Assembly (NCBI GenBank): GCA_043228905.1
Contig: JBHGNT010000006.1
Coordinates: 496,001 to 560,000, forward strand
Source of the DNA: Azolla caroliniana
Taxonomy: Eukaryota > Polypodiophyta
DNA length: 64,000 nt
Direction of reading: 5' to 3'
The notes under the pieces were generated by a model that saw only the letters and a program-made list of their open reading frames with translations, had not been told where the DNA came from and did not search any database. Of this stretch, positions 1-10,998 are shown piece by piece. Position 1 is the stretch's first letter; each line of letters starts with the position of its first letter. The position numbers and the translations under genes were made by a program.

Positions 1-247
1 TGGGTGCTTTATGAATCCCTTGTGTTCCGGGCCCTTGTTGTTGCATCGCTACGATGGTGGTTTCGAGTTGTTGCACGCGTAACGCAAGTTCCCCATGCTG
101 TTGTTGCGTTTGCTGCTTTTCTAAGGAGATTTGCTGAAGATCCCCCAGCAACCGTTGGTTTTGTTGTTCCAAAGCATGGAACTTCTCTTTCAAGCATTGA
201 AATTCTGAAAAAACAGATTGATATTCTTCAGCGCTAACAGTGGCCAT
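1..247 (-). CDS. N-terminus of a retroelement gag-like protein (partial, runs off the window)
   Basis: Reading the minus strand from an ATG at 247-245, the frame stays open for about 82 codons to the window edge. The predicted protein begins MATVSAEEYQ and is rich in Gln, Glu and Leu in a pattern typical of a coiled coil, with several Q-Q and Q-Q-Q runs. Upstream on the minus strand lies a pyrimidine-rich leader and a TATA-like box, as expected for the start of an LTR element. No gag zinc knuckle or protease is visible because the frame is cut by the window edge. The assignment to a retroelement is inferred from composition and context; it could instead be a host coiled-coil protein. Confidence 0.4.
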   Translation of the reverse strand, partial: MATVSAEEYQSVFSEFQCLKEKFHALEQQNQRLLGDLQQISLEKQQTQQQHGELALRVQQLETTIVAMQQQGPGTQGIHKAP

Positions 248-423
248 GGGATGAAAGAAAAGAGGAATAAGAGATTAGTAGGAAATGAGAGAGACAGAAG
301 GTAGGAAAATCGGTTCAAACTGTCAGGAACAGTACTAAGACAGAGAAGGAATTAGTACTAAAAGAAGTATTAGTACTAAGAGAGGTGAAGAACTCTCGAG
401 AGAAGGAAAGAGTGAGTGAGAGG

Positions 424-454
<31 letters not shown>

Positions 455-870
455 TGATGATAAGAAAAGATATATATTATGTGAAGAAAATGTACAGTAG
501 CTAGGAGGCTTAAGACTGGCGTTGAACCGATTTGGTTCGAAATAATGCCTTGTGCCTCCTTTTATAGTGTTCTAAGGAATACTCCTGAAGTTTCTAGAAT
601 GTTCCAGAGAAATTTGGAATATACATCAATTTTCTATAATAAAATATAAATGAAAATAATATTCTACGTATTACAATGTATAGTCTAATGGTCAAGAGCT
701 CGACCCATGTAGCATAAGGTCATGGGTTCGAGTCTTGCCATATCATGACAGAGAGTGGGAGGGAGAGCTTGTAGAATGTATACTATATAGTGGATCATCT
801 AAAACAGAGAGTGAGGGAGGGAGAGAGAGAGAGAGGGAGGTTTCCAAACTAGTTTCCAAGCCTAAACCTG
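248..870 (-). promoter_or_regulatory. LTR/leader-like region upstream of the gag-like ORF
   Basis: On the minus strand a TATA-like box (CTATAAAAGG, plus 558-567) lies about 310 bases before the ATG at 247. The leader between them is pyrimidine-rich and includes an AG/CT microsatellite (about 429-453). Around 678-745 (plus) there is a tRNA-like stretch with box A-like and box B-like (GGTTCGAGTC) motifs, followed by a second AG-rich run at about 812-838. The LTR boundaries could not be fixed. No gene is visible here. Confidence 0.3.
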
Positions 871-1740
871 TGTCGTGAAAATTTCATCACTACGTGCGGA
901 TCGTGAGGCGGAACCGCCGGGGTTCTGGACCAGAAGGATTCGAAGTTTGCACTAGCTTTAGCGAGAAAGTATTTAAGATAGATTGAAAGAGAGAGATTGA
1001 GATAAGATAGAACGCTTGACTTTAGATGGAGATTAAGATAAGATCCCTTGACTTTAGATTTGAGGAACAAGATATATCATCAATTGGATAATGAATTTTC
1101 TTCTTATTAAATTCTTGATTAATACATCGCTCCCTTTTGATCTTTTTCATCAACTCTTTTATAGATGTCCCCATGCATATTATACATGTGAGGGTACAAG
1201 ATATGCATACAATGCATGGAATGCATGTGATGCATGTTTGCCATTAGGCGCTCATGCATTACATGTGACGCATGATAACCATGTCACTCATTCAAGCTCT
1301 AATATGAGAATTTACATGAAACCACATTTGAAAACCAAGGTACAAAAAAAATTCAGCAATCTTTTAAAGTATGTATATAAAAAAAAAAACCTTGTTTTTG
1401 CCAGATTTGGTAGACTGTTACAAAGGTTGTTTCGTTCCAAATAGTCATGATTCGCATAGATAGAAATATACTTAAGATTGAGATTTTTTCTAGCTGTACG
1501 ACTCAATCACCCCCACCAAAGCTGAGCCTTGTAAATCCTCTAAAAAAAAGGACAAATTTTTTGTTGGTAATTCCCCGAACTAATCCAAACTTTCCGTATA
1601 TATATATATATAGAAAAAACATTTCTAGAGAAATGACTTGGCTTAGTGGTAAGTTTATTGCCTCCTATCTTGGAGGTGTAAGGTTCAAGCCTTGCTTGCA
1701 TCCCTTTGTATACAAAATTTCACTAGGTTTTTTAGTCTAG
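871..1740 (-). repeat. Degenerate relative of the E-family LTR, with a tRNA-like segment
   Basis: The stretch starts TGTCGTG and carries a GCGGAACCGCCGGGGTTC block at about 910. Similar blocks occur near the ends of LTR-like repeats at 1837, 37400 and 45540. A minus-strand TATA-like sequence (plus CTTTTATAG near 1157) sits in the same order as in those copies. A tRNA-like segment with a GGTTCAAGCC box B-like motif lies near 1625-1710. The right boundary and any TSD are not visible, so the extent is approximate. Confidence 0.3.
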
Positions 1741-1836
1741 ATGATTTTGTTCGTTTCACACCGAAATTGTTGCAATCAACTTATCTGATCAATTCATCTA
1801 TCCGGTATGGTTTCGGTTTCGGTTCTGGTTCAACGT

Positions 1837-2504
1837 TGTCGCGTTATTACGCGCGTGCGTGTAGAATGAGGCGGGACCACGGGGGTCTTGGACCGAGGAA
1901 CAAGAGAGCAAGAGGGGAGCAAGAAAGACAACGACCGTGCTTCACGTACACACAAATACACAGAAACCGCAACCGATTGAAACAAGATGAATGTGTGTGT
2001 ATATATATATATATATCAGATGAAAAGGGGTTACAACCGGCGGGCCGATGAGCAACAAGCTCTGACGCCTACACACACACACACACACACACAGATGCGA
2101 GATGGAGACTTTGCCGGAAGCACTCGGGCGTTCCACGGAGCAGAGTCAGCCTCCCGAAAACTTGCACAACGCAAATACAGAGAAAGACGGAGGAGAAGAG
2201 CTCGGTCCCAGTGAGACAGCATTTCGTCCTCGACAAAAGCGATCCCCTTTATGATTCCTCTCCCTCTCTTTTATAGCCCAAGGAGGGAGGCCGTTCCAAC
2301 TTGTTACATCATCTTTATTCTCTGTCCTTTCGGACAAAGATATGCCTCGATTTCCTACCTATCAAATCCGTGCGACCTAGGATATTCACATAAGCCGACT
2401 TGTACCTAAATATGTACATTACAACAAAACTTGTGCCCGCGTGTAAGGGCCTATTCGCGCACATTATTCTCTGATTCCACCTAGGGACGGTTTTCTCCAC
2501 GACA
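1837..2504 (-). repeat. Solo LTR-like repeat, family E copy 1
   Basis: The segment is bounded by TGTCG and CGACA, the short inverted termini expected of an LTR. It is flanked by acgt on the left and acgc on the right, a nearly intact 4-base duplication. Its outer sequence (TGTCGCGTTATTACGCGCG) matches, in reverse complement, the end of the LTR-like repeat at 37400. A TATA-like box reads on the minus strand (plus CTTTTATAG, 2268-2276). It contains TA and CA microsatellites (about 1998-2013 and 2070-2092). ORFs inside it are SSR-driven and not considered real. Confidence 0.45.
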
Positions 2505-3048
2505 ACGCCGTCTTCGTTCGTTCCGGTTACAGCTCCGTCGTGGTCCGGTCCTCCAAAACCATTACAAGTAGTTAAGCCACAGTTTAGCCCAAGAACATTA
2601 TGTGCTCCACACATAGACAAAGAGTAATAAGTCTGGCTTTGCTTATATACTGTGGGATCCTGATTTGTCCTATCTATGTGGGATATCTCATAGTTTTGTT
2701 TTTCTCTTCTTCTTCACAAACTTCACATTCACATAACTTGACATTTAGTTGTTTGTTTCAAATGTAGTAAACTACATTCGGAAGCTCTTGAAGACATCCA
2801 TCTTTTCATACCAAGTTATTAAACTAATCTAAAATAGTATATTTACTATTATTGTTTCATATCGTGTATGAAGAACCACACTTGATTTTGTATGTTCCTC
2901 GCAATTTTCACACCATTGCCGAAAATCTTCACGACACTGGTTCGGTTCAGGTTTGAGATCCCCAAAATGGTTTAGGCTTAGCCAGTTTGGCTTGGATCAG
3001 GCCAAACCGGCTAAGCCTAAACTGAACCGTTGTCAATCCCTAGAAAAC
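2505..3048. other. Intergenic stretch, no gene seen
   Basis: No coding signal is visible. At about 2935-3030 there is a cluster of gap-separated gccaaaccgg / ggcttagcc words, the same low-complexity family seen at 15.53-15.74 kb and 63.1-63.66 kb. Confidence 0.4.
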
Positions 3049-3060
3049 GCTTTGATACCA

Positions 3061-3130
3061 TGTAAAGAATCGAGAGAGATTTAGTGCAACGAAAGATGAT
3101 TGTGTGTGTGTGTGTGCACGTAAGACTGGC

Positions 3131-3207
<77 letters not shown>

Positions 3208-3377
3208 AAACAAGAAACTGTATATTACTTCCAACAACAACTAAGTTACAAAGGGTTGGTTTAAATACCAACTAGGCTAGCACAAGTGCCCTTTCAACTA
3301 TTTACAAAACTAGCATGGCGTGTCCATGAGCTAGTGTGAACCCTATCTCTATGGGAAGTTGAGTTCAACTCTCAACA
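3061..3377 (-). repeat. LTR of copia family J, minus orientation, with adjacent primer binding site
   Basis: This 317-bp LTR begins TGTAAAG and ends CTCAACA on the plus strand. Reversed, it matches the 316-bp LTR at 10999-11314, including the word AACTTCCCATAGAGATAG. Immediately to its left (3049-3060) is gctttgatacca, the complement of a TGGTATCAAAGC initiator-Met tRNA primer binding site, so it behaved as a 5' LTR of a minus-strand element. The element interior expected further left is not recognisable. An AG microsatellite fills 3133-3205. Confidence 0.6.
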
Positions 3378-4215
3378 AAGGCGTTATAGTCAACACTCAT
3401 AACTAGATTCTATCTAGGTAACTACGAAGTTACATGGTTGACTAAATCACTAAACTAAGTTTAGCTTGATCTCTCAACATGCCCCCTCAAGCTCAAGTGT
3501 GATGCGCCCGACATTCGCTTTGGCTTTCGTCAGCTTCATGTGCTTCCATCCAGCCTTCGGCTTTCTTCACCATGGCAATCTCAGTTCCTCCCCCTCAAGC
3601 CGACGACAAAGGCTTGTAGTGTGTAGGCGAAGGTCAACTACATCCACCCATCGTGGGTTATGAGCTCTCAAGCTCTTGGGCTCTTATTGGGTAGCACCTT
3701 CATCGTGAAGGCATAATGATGGGCCATGTACTCTTTGTAGCCGAGCTGAGTGACATGATTCTTCTCTCTAGAAGAGCATCAAAGTTTTTCGTTTGCCGAT
3801 GTGAGCGCCTTCTTTACTCCAGGTGTCCATATGATGGGTACACCAAACTCACTGTCTAGTGAGGGCGCCGACAGATTCGAATCACTGTCGTCGGGATGAT
3901 CGACTTCGTATTAGGGCATCTTACCTTTGCCTTTGTCCAAGGTCGTACTTGGTCGCGACGTGCTTGAAAGGCTTGAAGGCTCGTGTGGTTCACTTACCTC
4001 GGTAGAGCTTGGATGGTCCTTTGGTGAAGGGCTTGGCCGAATATCATCATCTGAGTTGATGTTCAACTCTTCCTCAATCGAGTCGGGTGGAGTCGAATCG
4101 GGCTTATACCATGAGGCCAATTAGTTGAAGACTACGTCTCGACTCACCCGAACCGCTTGGGTCGAAGGGTTATAGCACTTGTATGCCTTCTTCTCGGATG
4201 AGTATCCTATGAGGA
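3378..4215 (-). mobile_element. Fragment of copia family C (LTR end, polypurine tract, integrase C-terminal region), minus
   Basis: Bases 3378-3479 match the terminal part of the family C LTR seen complete at 42105-42538 and 9719-10190, ending CTCAACA. The complement of a polypurine tract follows (about 3480-3500). From there to about 4215 the minus strand is homologous to 42539-43260. It encodes the acidic, Ser/Pro-rich linker that follows integrase, with a DKGKGKMP motif, and then the integrase C-terminal end. Reverse transcriptase and RNase H are absent exactly as in the full C copy. The fragment is broken on the right by copia B sequence. Confidence 0.65.
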
Positions 4216-4228
4216 CGTTGAAACCAGC

Positions 4229-4412
4229 TTTATGGCTCGATAGCGCAAACGTTTGGACAAGTCAACTCCAACTCGGCCACATTTGTCTATAGTGATAGTC
4301 AGGGTGTTGCTCTATCAAAAAATTTGGTTCAACACAACGCCTCGAAACACATCGATGTTTGGTATCACTTAGTTCGGGACAATGTCATTTAGGAAAAATG
4401 AGCCTTGAGAAT
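4229..4412 (+). pseudogene. Copia family B RNase H fragment, left part (split by element A)
   Basis: The plus strand is homologous to 40880-41060 of copia B2. It encodes a copia RNase H end, recognisable by the DSQGVALSKN and QHNASKHID motifs. In-frame stops are present. The reading breaks at 4412, where copia A is inserted, and the remaining RNase H tail resumes at 9424. Confidence 0.65.
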
Positions 4413-4936
4413 TGTTGGGAAATCAATCCCTTCAGATGGGATCCGATGTTGAATGAAGGAGACCCGGTGAGAACCGGAAGAGAAGACCTATTTGTGAATA
4501 TGTTTTGAATAAGTCTATTGAGGCTATATTTGTAAATAGCCCTAAGTTCATATAAGTATAAATATGACTTAGGGCAAACACTTTGTGTATGTTGTTATAT
4601 TGTTGTAACTGTTGTATAGAGAGCTACAGAGAGGGAGAGAGTGTGAGATACAGAGAAATACTCTATTGTAACCGCATGGTGGCAAAGAAACAGAGCTCGA
4701 GGTTGTCGCCTCCGAGCCTCTGATTGTACCCTTCTCATATAGTGATAGTTTGGAGTCTGTGGGCTCCCGTGGTTGTTTTCGCTATTAGGGTTTTCCACAC
4801 AAACATCCTATGTACTCTCCATCGAATCGTGTGTGTACATGCGTTCACTCCCTATTTCCCATTTTTGTGTTTCATTCTCATCGAAGTGATTCATTTCTCG
4901 ATTGTGGCCGAGCAATATTCCGCGCTTTTCTTGTCA
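4413..4936 (+). repeat. 5' LTR of copia A
   Basis: It begins TGTTGGGAAATC and ends CTTGTCA, with a typical U3 TATA-like region (aagtataaatatg). It pairs with the 3' LTR at 8901-9423. The opening TGTTGGGA..GGTCCCTC-like pattern is shared with the LTRs at 38529 and 39660 and the variant at 24068, marking a copia superfamily common in this window. Confidence 0.88.
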
Positions 4937-4965
4937 ATCTAGTATCAGAGCGAACAACACAGGAA

Positions 4966-5800
4966 ATGGAAGAATCGTTCAGCGGCATGTTCAAGCTCAC
5001 CGGCTCCAACTACTCTACTTAGTGTGGAAGTCAAAGATGAGAGATATGATGGTGGTTAAATATCTTTGGTTGCCGGTTCAGTTCGGGGACAAGAGACCGA
5101 ATAAGATCGATGCCATAGTATGGGAGGTGATGCACATGAAGACTGCGGCTTACATATGGTGCTTCATTGACATAAGCCTATACAACAACGTCAATGAAGA
5201 GAGCAAGGCTCATGAACTCTAGGAGAAGATCAGCATCATGTTCCAGAACAAGAATGTTGTTAATCAGGTTTCGGTATTCTGGAAGCTAGTGAGGCTCTAG
5301 TACCAAGACGACTCCAATATGGCGGAGCACATGAATGCCTTCCAGGGATTGATCCACCAAGAAAACTTGTTGGAAGTACCTCTCCCTAATGAGGTACTCG
5401 CATTGCTCCTGCTCGGTTCCCTCCCTGATAGCTGGGAGACATTAGTTGTCACGTTGGGCAATGCCAAGCCAGAAGGAAAACAAGGGTAAAATCAAGCTTG
5501 CTAGATGAAGAAGCTCGCCGGAAGGACCGGGAGTCCGGAACTGATCCGAAGGCCTTGGTCACGGAAGATGACCACAATCGAGGAAGAGGCCGGTATCAGA
5601 GTCCCCAAAACCGGGACAAATTGGGGACGAGGTTGAAGTCAAGGGGGAGGCCTACTTGCTTCTACTATAGGAAGTCGGGGCACTTCCAGAAGAATTGTTG
5701 GCATTTCCAGAAAGAGAAAGAAACTGGCACCACTGATTCGAAGAAGAGTTTAGACCAAAACGGTTCGGACCAGAGAGGGCTGGATCGGAAAGGAACATAG
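4966..5800 (+). pseudogene. gag of copia A, broken
   Basis: The frame starts at ATG 4966 (MEESFSGMFKLTGSNYST) 15 bases after the primer binding site. It contains copia gag landmarks such as a GLIHQENL-like and LLGSLPDSWETL region. It is interrupted by TAG at 5020-5022, 5221-5223 and near 5298, and by a frameshift before 5498. In the distal frame the zinc knuckle reads C-x2-Y-x4-H-x4-C: the second Cys is replaced by Tyr, so the nucleic-acid-binding finger would be defective. Two of the stops sit where Trp is usual in this family. Confidence 0.7.
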
Positions 5801-5859
5801 CAATCGTGACAAGTGAAGAGGAACTGATGCTCATTACCGAAGAAAATGAGTTAAACCTT

Positions 5860-8800
5860 GTCGGCGACGAGACAACGTGGGTTGTTGATTCCGGAGCGTC
5901 GTTCCACCTGACACCGGATCGAAAATGCTTCTCATCCTACACAACCGGTGATCATGGTTGTGTCTAGATGGGGAATGAAGATACATGCCGAATTATCGGC
6001 ATAGGAGATGTGTTGTTGACGACATCAATCGGATGCAAGTTGCTTCGGAAGGATGTCCGACACGTTCTGGAGGTTCGATTGAACCTGATATCAGCCGGTC
6101 GGCTAGATGATGAAGGCTACATGGGTAGCATCTAGAACGGAGTCATGAAGTTTTGCAAAGGGAGCCTAATAGTGGATCGAGCCCAGAAGGTCAACACATT
6201 GTACTTGATGAATGCCCGGATATGCCGGGAAGAAGTGAACGTAGCATCCGACATTGCCGGTGAGTTGTGGCACAAGAGGATGTGTCACATTAGGGAGAAG
6301 GGGATGAAGAGGCTTGCCGAAGACAACCTCATTCCGGTGAAGGAAGTGCAACTTGAGAAGTGCATTGATTGCTTGACCGGCAAGCAAAACCGAACGTCCT
6401 TTCGGTCAAGACCACCGGTGAGATGGAATGCACCACTAGAGCTGGTGCATACCAATGTGTGTCAAGTTTACACGAAATCACCTGTCGGATCACAGTACTT
6501 CGTGACGTTCATAGATGACCACAACTGGAAGCTGTGGGTCTCACCGTTGAAGACGAAGGATCAGGTGTTATCCGACTTCAAGGAACTCCACGCGAGAGTG
6601 GAAAGAGAAACCAGCCGGAAGCTAAAGGCGGTTCAAGTAGACAATGGAGGAGAATACCGGGGGTAGTTTGAGGAGTACTGCCGATCGAAGGGAATCCAAC
6701 TCGAATTTACCGTGCCGAAGACGTCGGAACTAAACAAGTTGGCTGAATGGATGAAACGAACCATAATGGAGAGAGTCTGGAGCATGCTGGCACATGCAAA
6801 GTTACCCAACACATTCAGGGCTGAGGCGCTGATGACAACGACCTATGTGATAAACAGATCACCCTTAGCAGCCTTGGAAGGAGACTCACTGTAGAAAGTA
6901 TGGACTGGTAAAGATGTATCTTATCGGCATTTGAAGGTGTTCGGGTGTCTCGCTTACGTGCATGTGGTGAAGGACAAGAGAGCAAAGCTGGATACGAAGT
7001 CCCGGCCATGCATAGGAGTTGGAGAAGAAGGTGATGAACTCCAGATCATCCAATGAAAACCGGCTCGAGGACACAAAGACCTACCCGGTTGAAAACCGGA
7101 TGTTAGCCGGTAACCGGATGACACTCGATGAACCGGCTGGATATGGACAAGAAACCGAACCGACTGAAGAAGAAAAAGAAGAAGATACAAGAATCAGATT
7201 CGAACGAGGAACAAACGGAGGAACCGGTAATCAGAAACCAAGGACGGAGATATCCTCTCCGAGAGAGAAGAGCCCCCCGGAGATTTCCAGATGCAGATCA
7301 TGTGTTGCTAACCGATGAGGGGGACACGGAAAGCTTCGAAGAAGCAAAGAGAGACACCCACATCCACAAGTGGTTGAGTGCCATGCAGGATGAGATGGAT
7401 TCCCTACATGAGAACAACACATATGAACTGACAGAGTTGCCAAAAGGGAAGAGAGCACTCCAGAACAAGTGGGTGTAAAAGTTGAAACTAGGAGATGCCG
7501 GAAATCCACCAAGGTATAAGGCCCAAATCTTGGTGAATGGCTTCTAGTAGAAGAAAGGAGTGGACTTCGATGAGATCTTTGCCCTGGTAGTAAAGATGGC
7601 ATCCATCCGAACGGTATTGGGCATAACGGCAAGCATGGACCTCGAGGTAGAGCAACTGGACGTGAAGACGACATTCCTCCTTGGTGACCTCGACGAAGAG
7701 ATCTACACGCATCAACCGAAAGGATTTGAGAAGAAAGGGAAGGAGCACCTGGTGTGCCGGCTGAAGAAGAGCTTATATGGCCTGAAGCTCCCCGGCAATG
7801 GTACTGGAAGTTCGACTCCTTCATGACCGACCAAGGGTACCACAAGACGCAGGCCGATCACTACGTGTTTGTGAAGAAATTTGACGGAGGAGATTTCCTA
7901 ATACTCCTATATGTGGATGATATGTTGATCGTCGGACGAGACCAAGGCGAGATCCGGATGTTGAAGAAGGCTCTGAACCGGACCTTCTCAATGAAAAACT
8001 TGGGTCCGACAAGACAGATATTGGGAATGCACATAATCCAGGACCAGTTGAAGAAGCTATTGTGGTTGTCACAAGAGAACTACATGATAAAGGTGCTTTA
8101 AAGGTTCAACATGTCAGAGGCGAAACCGGTCGGATCGACACTTCCGACAAACTGCAAGCTATCCGGAAAACAAAGTCTGAGGACATAGGCAGAGAAGATG
8201 GATATGGCGAAGATACCATATGCCTCTGCCATCGGAAGCTTGATGTTACATGCGATGATATGTACCCGGCCGGATATCGAATATGCGGTCAGAGTGGTAA
8301 GCCAGTTCATGAGCAATCCCGGAAGAGAGCACTGGAACGCGGTCAAGTGGATACTCTGGTATCTGAAAGGCACCTCAAGTATGTGCCTCTAGTTCGGCTC
8401 CAATAATCCCCAACTTGATGGATTCACGGATTCGGATATGTCGGCTGATGCGGATACTAGCGGATCTACATCCGGATATTTCATGACTTATGCAAGGGAA
8501 GTTGTTTCCTGGCAGTTGAGGTTGCAGAAGACGGTTGCGTTGTCAACCACGAAGGCGGAGTACATGGCAGTTGTAGAAACCGGCAAGGAGATAATCTGGA
8601 TGAAGGACTTCATCGGAGATCTAGGAATCCAACAGGAGGAATAACGGCTCTACTGCGACAGTCAAAGTGTCATCCACCTTGCAAAGAACACGGCCTACCA
8701 TTCCCGAACGAAACATATCCAGCGGAGGTACCACTGGATCCGAGAGAGAGTAGAAGATCAAGAGTTCATGCTGACGAAGATCCATACGGAGGAGAACGGG

Positions 8801-8888
8801 TCGAATATTCTAACCAAGGTGTTGACAACCGACAAGTTGGACGCGTGCCGAAAACGGATCGGGCTTGCGAGACATCCCATGCTAGAGT
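5860..8888 (+). pseudogene. pol of copia A (protease, integrase, RT, RNase H), broken
   Basis: The aspartic protease motif VDSGAS is intact (DSGA codons 5887-5898). The GAG-pre-integrase His/Cys module (LWHKRMCHI..CIDCLTGKQ) follows. In integrase the first catalytic Asp is replaced by Asn (codon 6454-6456, HTNVC), while the second Asp (6640-6642) and the Glu (6745-6747) remain. RT keeps the YVDD catalytic box (7910-7921) but has stops and a frameshift near 7790. RNase H is recognisable by DGFTDSDMSAD, STTKAEYMAV and YCDSQSVIHLAKN. More than ten disabling lesions are visible, so the protein cannot be made. Confidence 0.85.
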
Positions 8889-8900
8889 GAAGGGGGAGAT

Positions 8901-9423
8901 TGTTGGGAAATCGCTCCCTCCAGATGGGATCCGGTGTTGAATGAAGGAGACCCGGTGAGAACCTGAAGAGAAGACATATTTTTGAATATGTTTTGAGTAA
9001 GCCTATTGAGGCAATATTTGTAAATAGCCCTAAGTTCATATAAGTATAAATATGACTTAGGGCAAACACGTTGTGTATGTTGTTATATTGTTGTAACTGC
9101 TGTATAGAGAGCTATAGAGAGGGAGAGAGTGTGAGATACAAAGAAATACTCTGTTGTAATTGCTTGGTGGCGAAGAAACGGAGCTTGAGGTCGTTGCCTC
9201 CGAGTCTCTAATTGTACCCTCCTCATATAGTGATAGTTCGGAGTCTGTGGGCTCTCATGGTTTTTTTCCCTGTTAGGGTTTTCCACGTAAACATCCTGTG
9301 TTCTCTCTATTGAATCGTGTGTATACGTGCGTTCACTCCCTATTTCCCATTTCTATGTTTCATTCTCATCGTGTGATTCATTACTTGGTTGTGGCCGAGC
9401 AATATTCCGCGCTTTTCATGTCA
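8901..9423 (+). repeat. 3' LTR of copia A
   Basis: It begins TGTTGGGAAATC directly after the polypurine tract and ends TTCATGTCA. It is collinear with the 5' LTR over its whole length, with scattered substitutions. Confidence 0.88.
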
Positions 9424-9718
9424 AGAAGATACCTATAGCCAATAATGTCACAAATGGATTGACCAAGAGTCTCTCGTCGGATCGATTTCGATCCCTTTGG
9501 CACCAAATTGGCATAATGAAGAATTAGTCAAATTGAGTCGAACACTCAGGATGTTTTTCGAGCAGTCATCATCGACAGTTCGAAGCTTGGTCTTAGCTCC
9601 CTCGATCTTGGCCAGTTCGGCCTTTTGTTTTTCGGAGCTCACTAACTCGAACAGAAATCCAATGTGTTCGAAAACTTTGTATCAATCTATATTGTACACT
9701 AATTTCGATTTACAGATT
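9424..9718 (+). pseudogene. Copia family B RNase H tail and 3' untranslated part (resumed after element A)
   Basis: It begins with the duplicated target agaag and reads PIANNVTNGLTKSL, the end of a copia RNase H domain. It is homologous to 41060-41400 of copia B2, so it is the continuation of 4229-4412. The sequence runs to 9718, where it is broken by a solo LTR; the 5 bases agatt at 9714-9718 are duplicated at 10191-10195. Confidence 0.65.
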
Positions 9719-9823
9719 TTTTAATAATTAGGTAAGTAATTAAGCAAGGGTTAATTAGTACCTAATTATGTGATTAGTTGATAAGCGGAAGATTAAGTGA
9801 TATGTGTGTATATGTGTGTGAGA

Positions 9824-9865
<42 letters not shown>

Positions 9866-10190
9866 GTTAACACTTATGAACAACACGAGATGGGGGATGA
9901 TTAACTCTATACTAAATTAGCATTATCATCATCAAATACAAAAATACCCACAATGAGGTATATATAGATCTCATGTGCAAGGGTGCACATGTGCGAGGAG
10001 AATATAGGTACAAGGGTGTAAGTTCTATATTAAACGTACTTAGGAGTGGAGGATCTAGAATATCCCACTTAAGTACAACGTCCTATTTAAGGTGTTATAG
10101 TCAACACTTCTAAGTAGATTCTATCTAGGTAACTACGAAGTTACATGGTTGACTAACTAACTAAACTAAGTTGAGGTTGATCTCTCAACA
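9719..10190 (-). repeat. Solo LTR of copia family C
   Basis: The 472-bp segment matches the C LTRs at 42105-42538 and 51907-52371, sharing for example AAATACCCACAATGAGGTAT, and ends TCTCTCAACA. Its first base pair is degraded (TT instead of TG). Perfect 5-bp duplications agatt flank it. No internal sequence remains, so it is an excision product of LTR-LTR recombination. An AG microsatellite lies at about 9829-9862. Confidence 0.85.
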
Positions 10191-10197
10191 AGATTTA

Positions 10198-10543
10198 TGT
10201 TGAATGCGGGTCTCTAATGTACGTATTCACATTATCTCCTTTGTATACACTAGGTTTAAGCCATTTATGTAAATAGTGAGAAGGGTTGTTGCCCAAAGTT
10301 AGTGAGTATATAAACTGACTCCGTAACCTAGTTTGTGTGTGGTTCATTCTATACATTGTGCCATTGAGCTTGAGTCATAAAGTACATCTTGTGCCAAACC
10401 ATTTTCCCCACTTGCGTTTCTCGTTGATCTTGTTTCCTCTTGAATCTGTTTCTAGTTGTCATTAATCTTCAATGCTGAATTTGGTAATAATCCTCTCTGA
10501 GAGTGTTGAGATTGCTCCGCACTAGACGACCGAGTTTCCAACA
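10198..10543 (+). repeat. 3' LTR of copia family B, copy 1
   Basis: It begins TGTTGAATGCGGG and ends TTCCAACA, and is collinear with the B2 LTR at 41421-41772 (shared words ACGTATTCACA and TTTATGTAAATAGTG). It completes the B fragment that starts at 4229, separated from it only by the A element and the C solo LTR. Confidence 0.65.
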
Positions 10544-10760
10544 CATGGAACCCTGTGTTCCACGTGCGGGCTAAGCATATCAAAGTGCACTATCACTTCA
10601 TTCGAGAGCGCGTTCAAGCTTGAGATGTCGATTTACAACACGTCACAATGAATCTTCAAGTGGCCGACATCTTCACAAAAGTCCTCGGTATTGAAAAGTT
10701 GTGGTAGTTTGTGGTGAACCTTGGTCTCTTGATCACCGACCAGTCGGGCTTGAGGGGGAG
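10544..10760 (+). pseudogene. Copia family J RNase H C-terminal fragment
   Basis: The plus strand encodes VFHVRAKHIKVHYHFIRERV, an internal stop, and then QVADIFTKVLG and a final leucine-rich tail, which is the canonical end of copia RNase H. It is truncated on the left by the B LTR at 10543. A purine-rich GAGGGGGAG follows, then about 240 bases of untranslated sequence before the J LTR. Confidence 0.7.
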
Positions 10761-10998
10761 CACTGAGAAACAACAAATCGAAAAACAACATTAGTCAAAT
10801 AGCAGCCAATCAACCGATTGATGGCGACCAAAGGAGTCGAAGTACGATGATAATCGAGCTGAACAAGGAGCACGAAGCACACGAACAGTCAAAGCCGTGT
10901 CGACTAACCTTTCGAAAGACGATTTAGCAGAATCGAAGATTTTCAAGGATCGAACCAAACCAACTTTTTGACATCTAGAAGTTCTATTCGAAGGGGCG

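Larger units (their letters stand above)
4413..9423 (+). mobile_element. Complete copia LTR retrotransposon A (non-functional), nested in copia B
   Basis: The element is 5.0 kb, bounded by 524-bp and 523-bp LTRs that begin TGTTGGGAAATC and end in CA. A primer binding site variant (TAGTATCAGAGC, 4940-4951) follows the 5' LTR and a polypurine tract (AAGGGGGAGA, 8890-8899) precedes the 3' LTR. The flanks agaat (4408-4412) and agaag (9424-9428) are a 5-bp duplication with one change. Gene order is gag, protease, GAG-pre-integrase, integrase, RT, RNase H, the copia order. Many stops and frameshifts make it a pseudogene, but the two LTRs are still highly alike, so it is younger than the B copy it interrupts. 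Confidence 0.9.

Noticed and set aside
1091-1444. 117-codon plus ORF in an ATGCATG-rich stretch
   Set aside because: Low-complexity, inside an LTR-like repeat; no motif.
7231-7845. 204-codon minus ORF
   Set aside because: It is antisense to the RT of copia A, with Ser/Pro/Arg-rich composition typical of a shadow frame.
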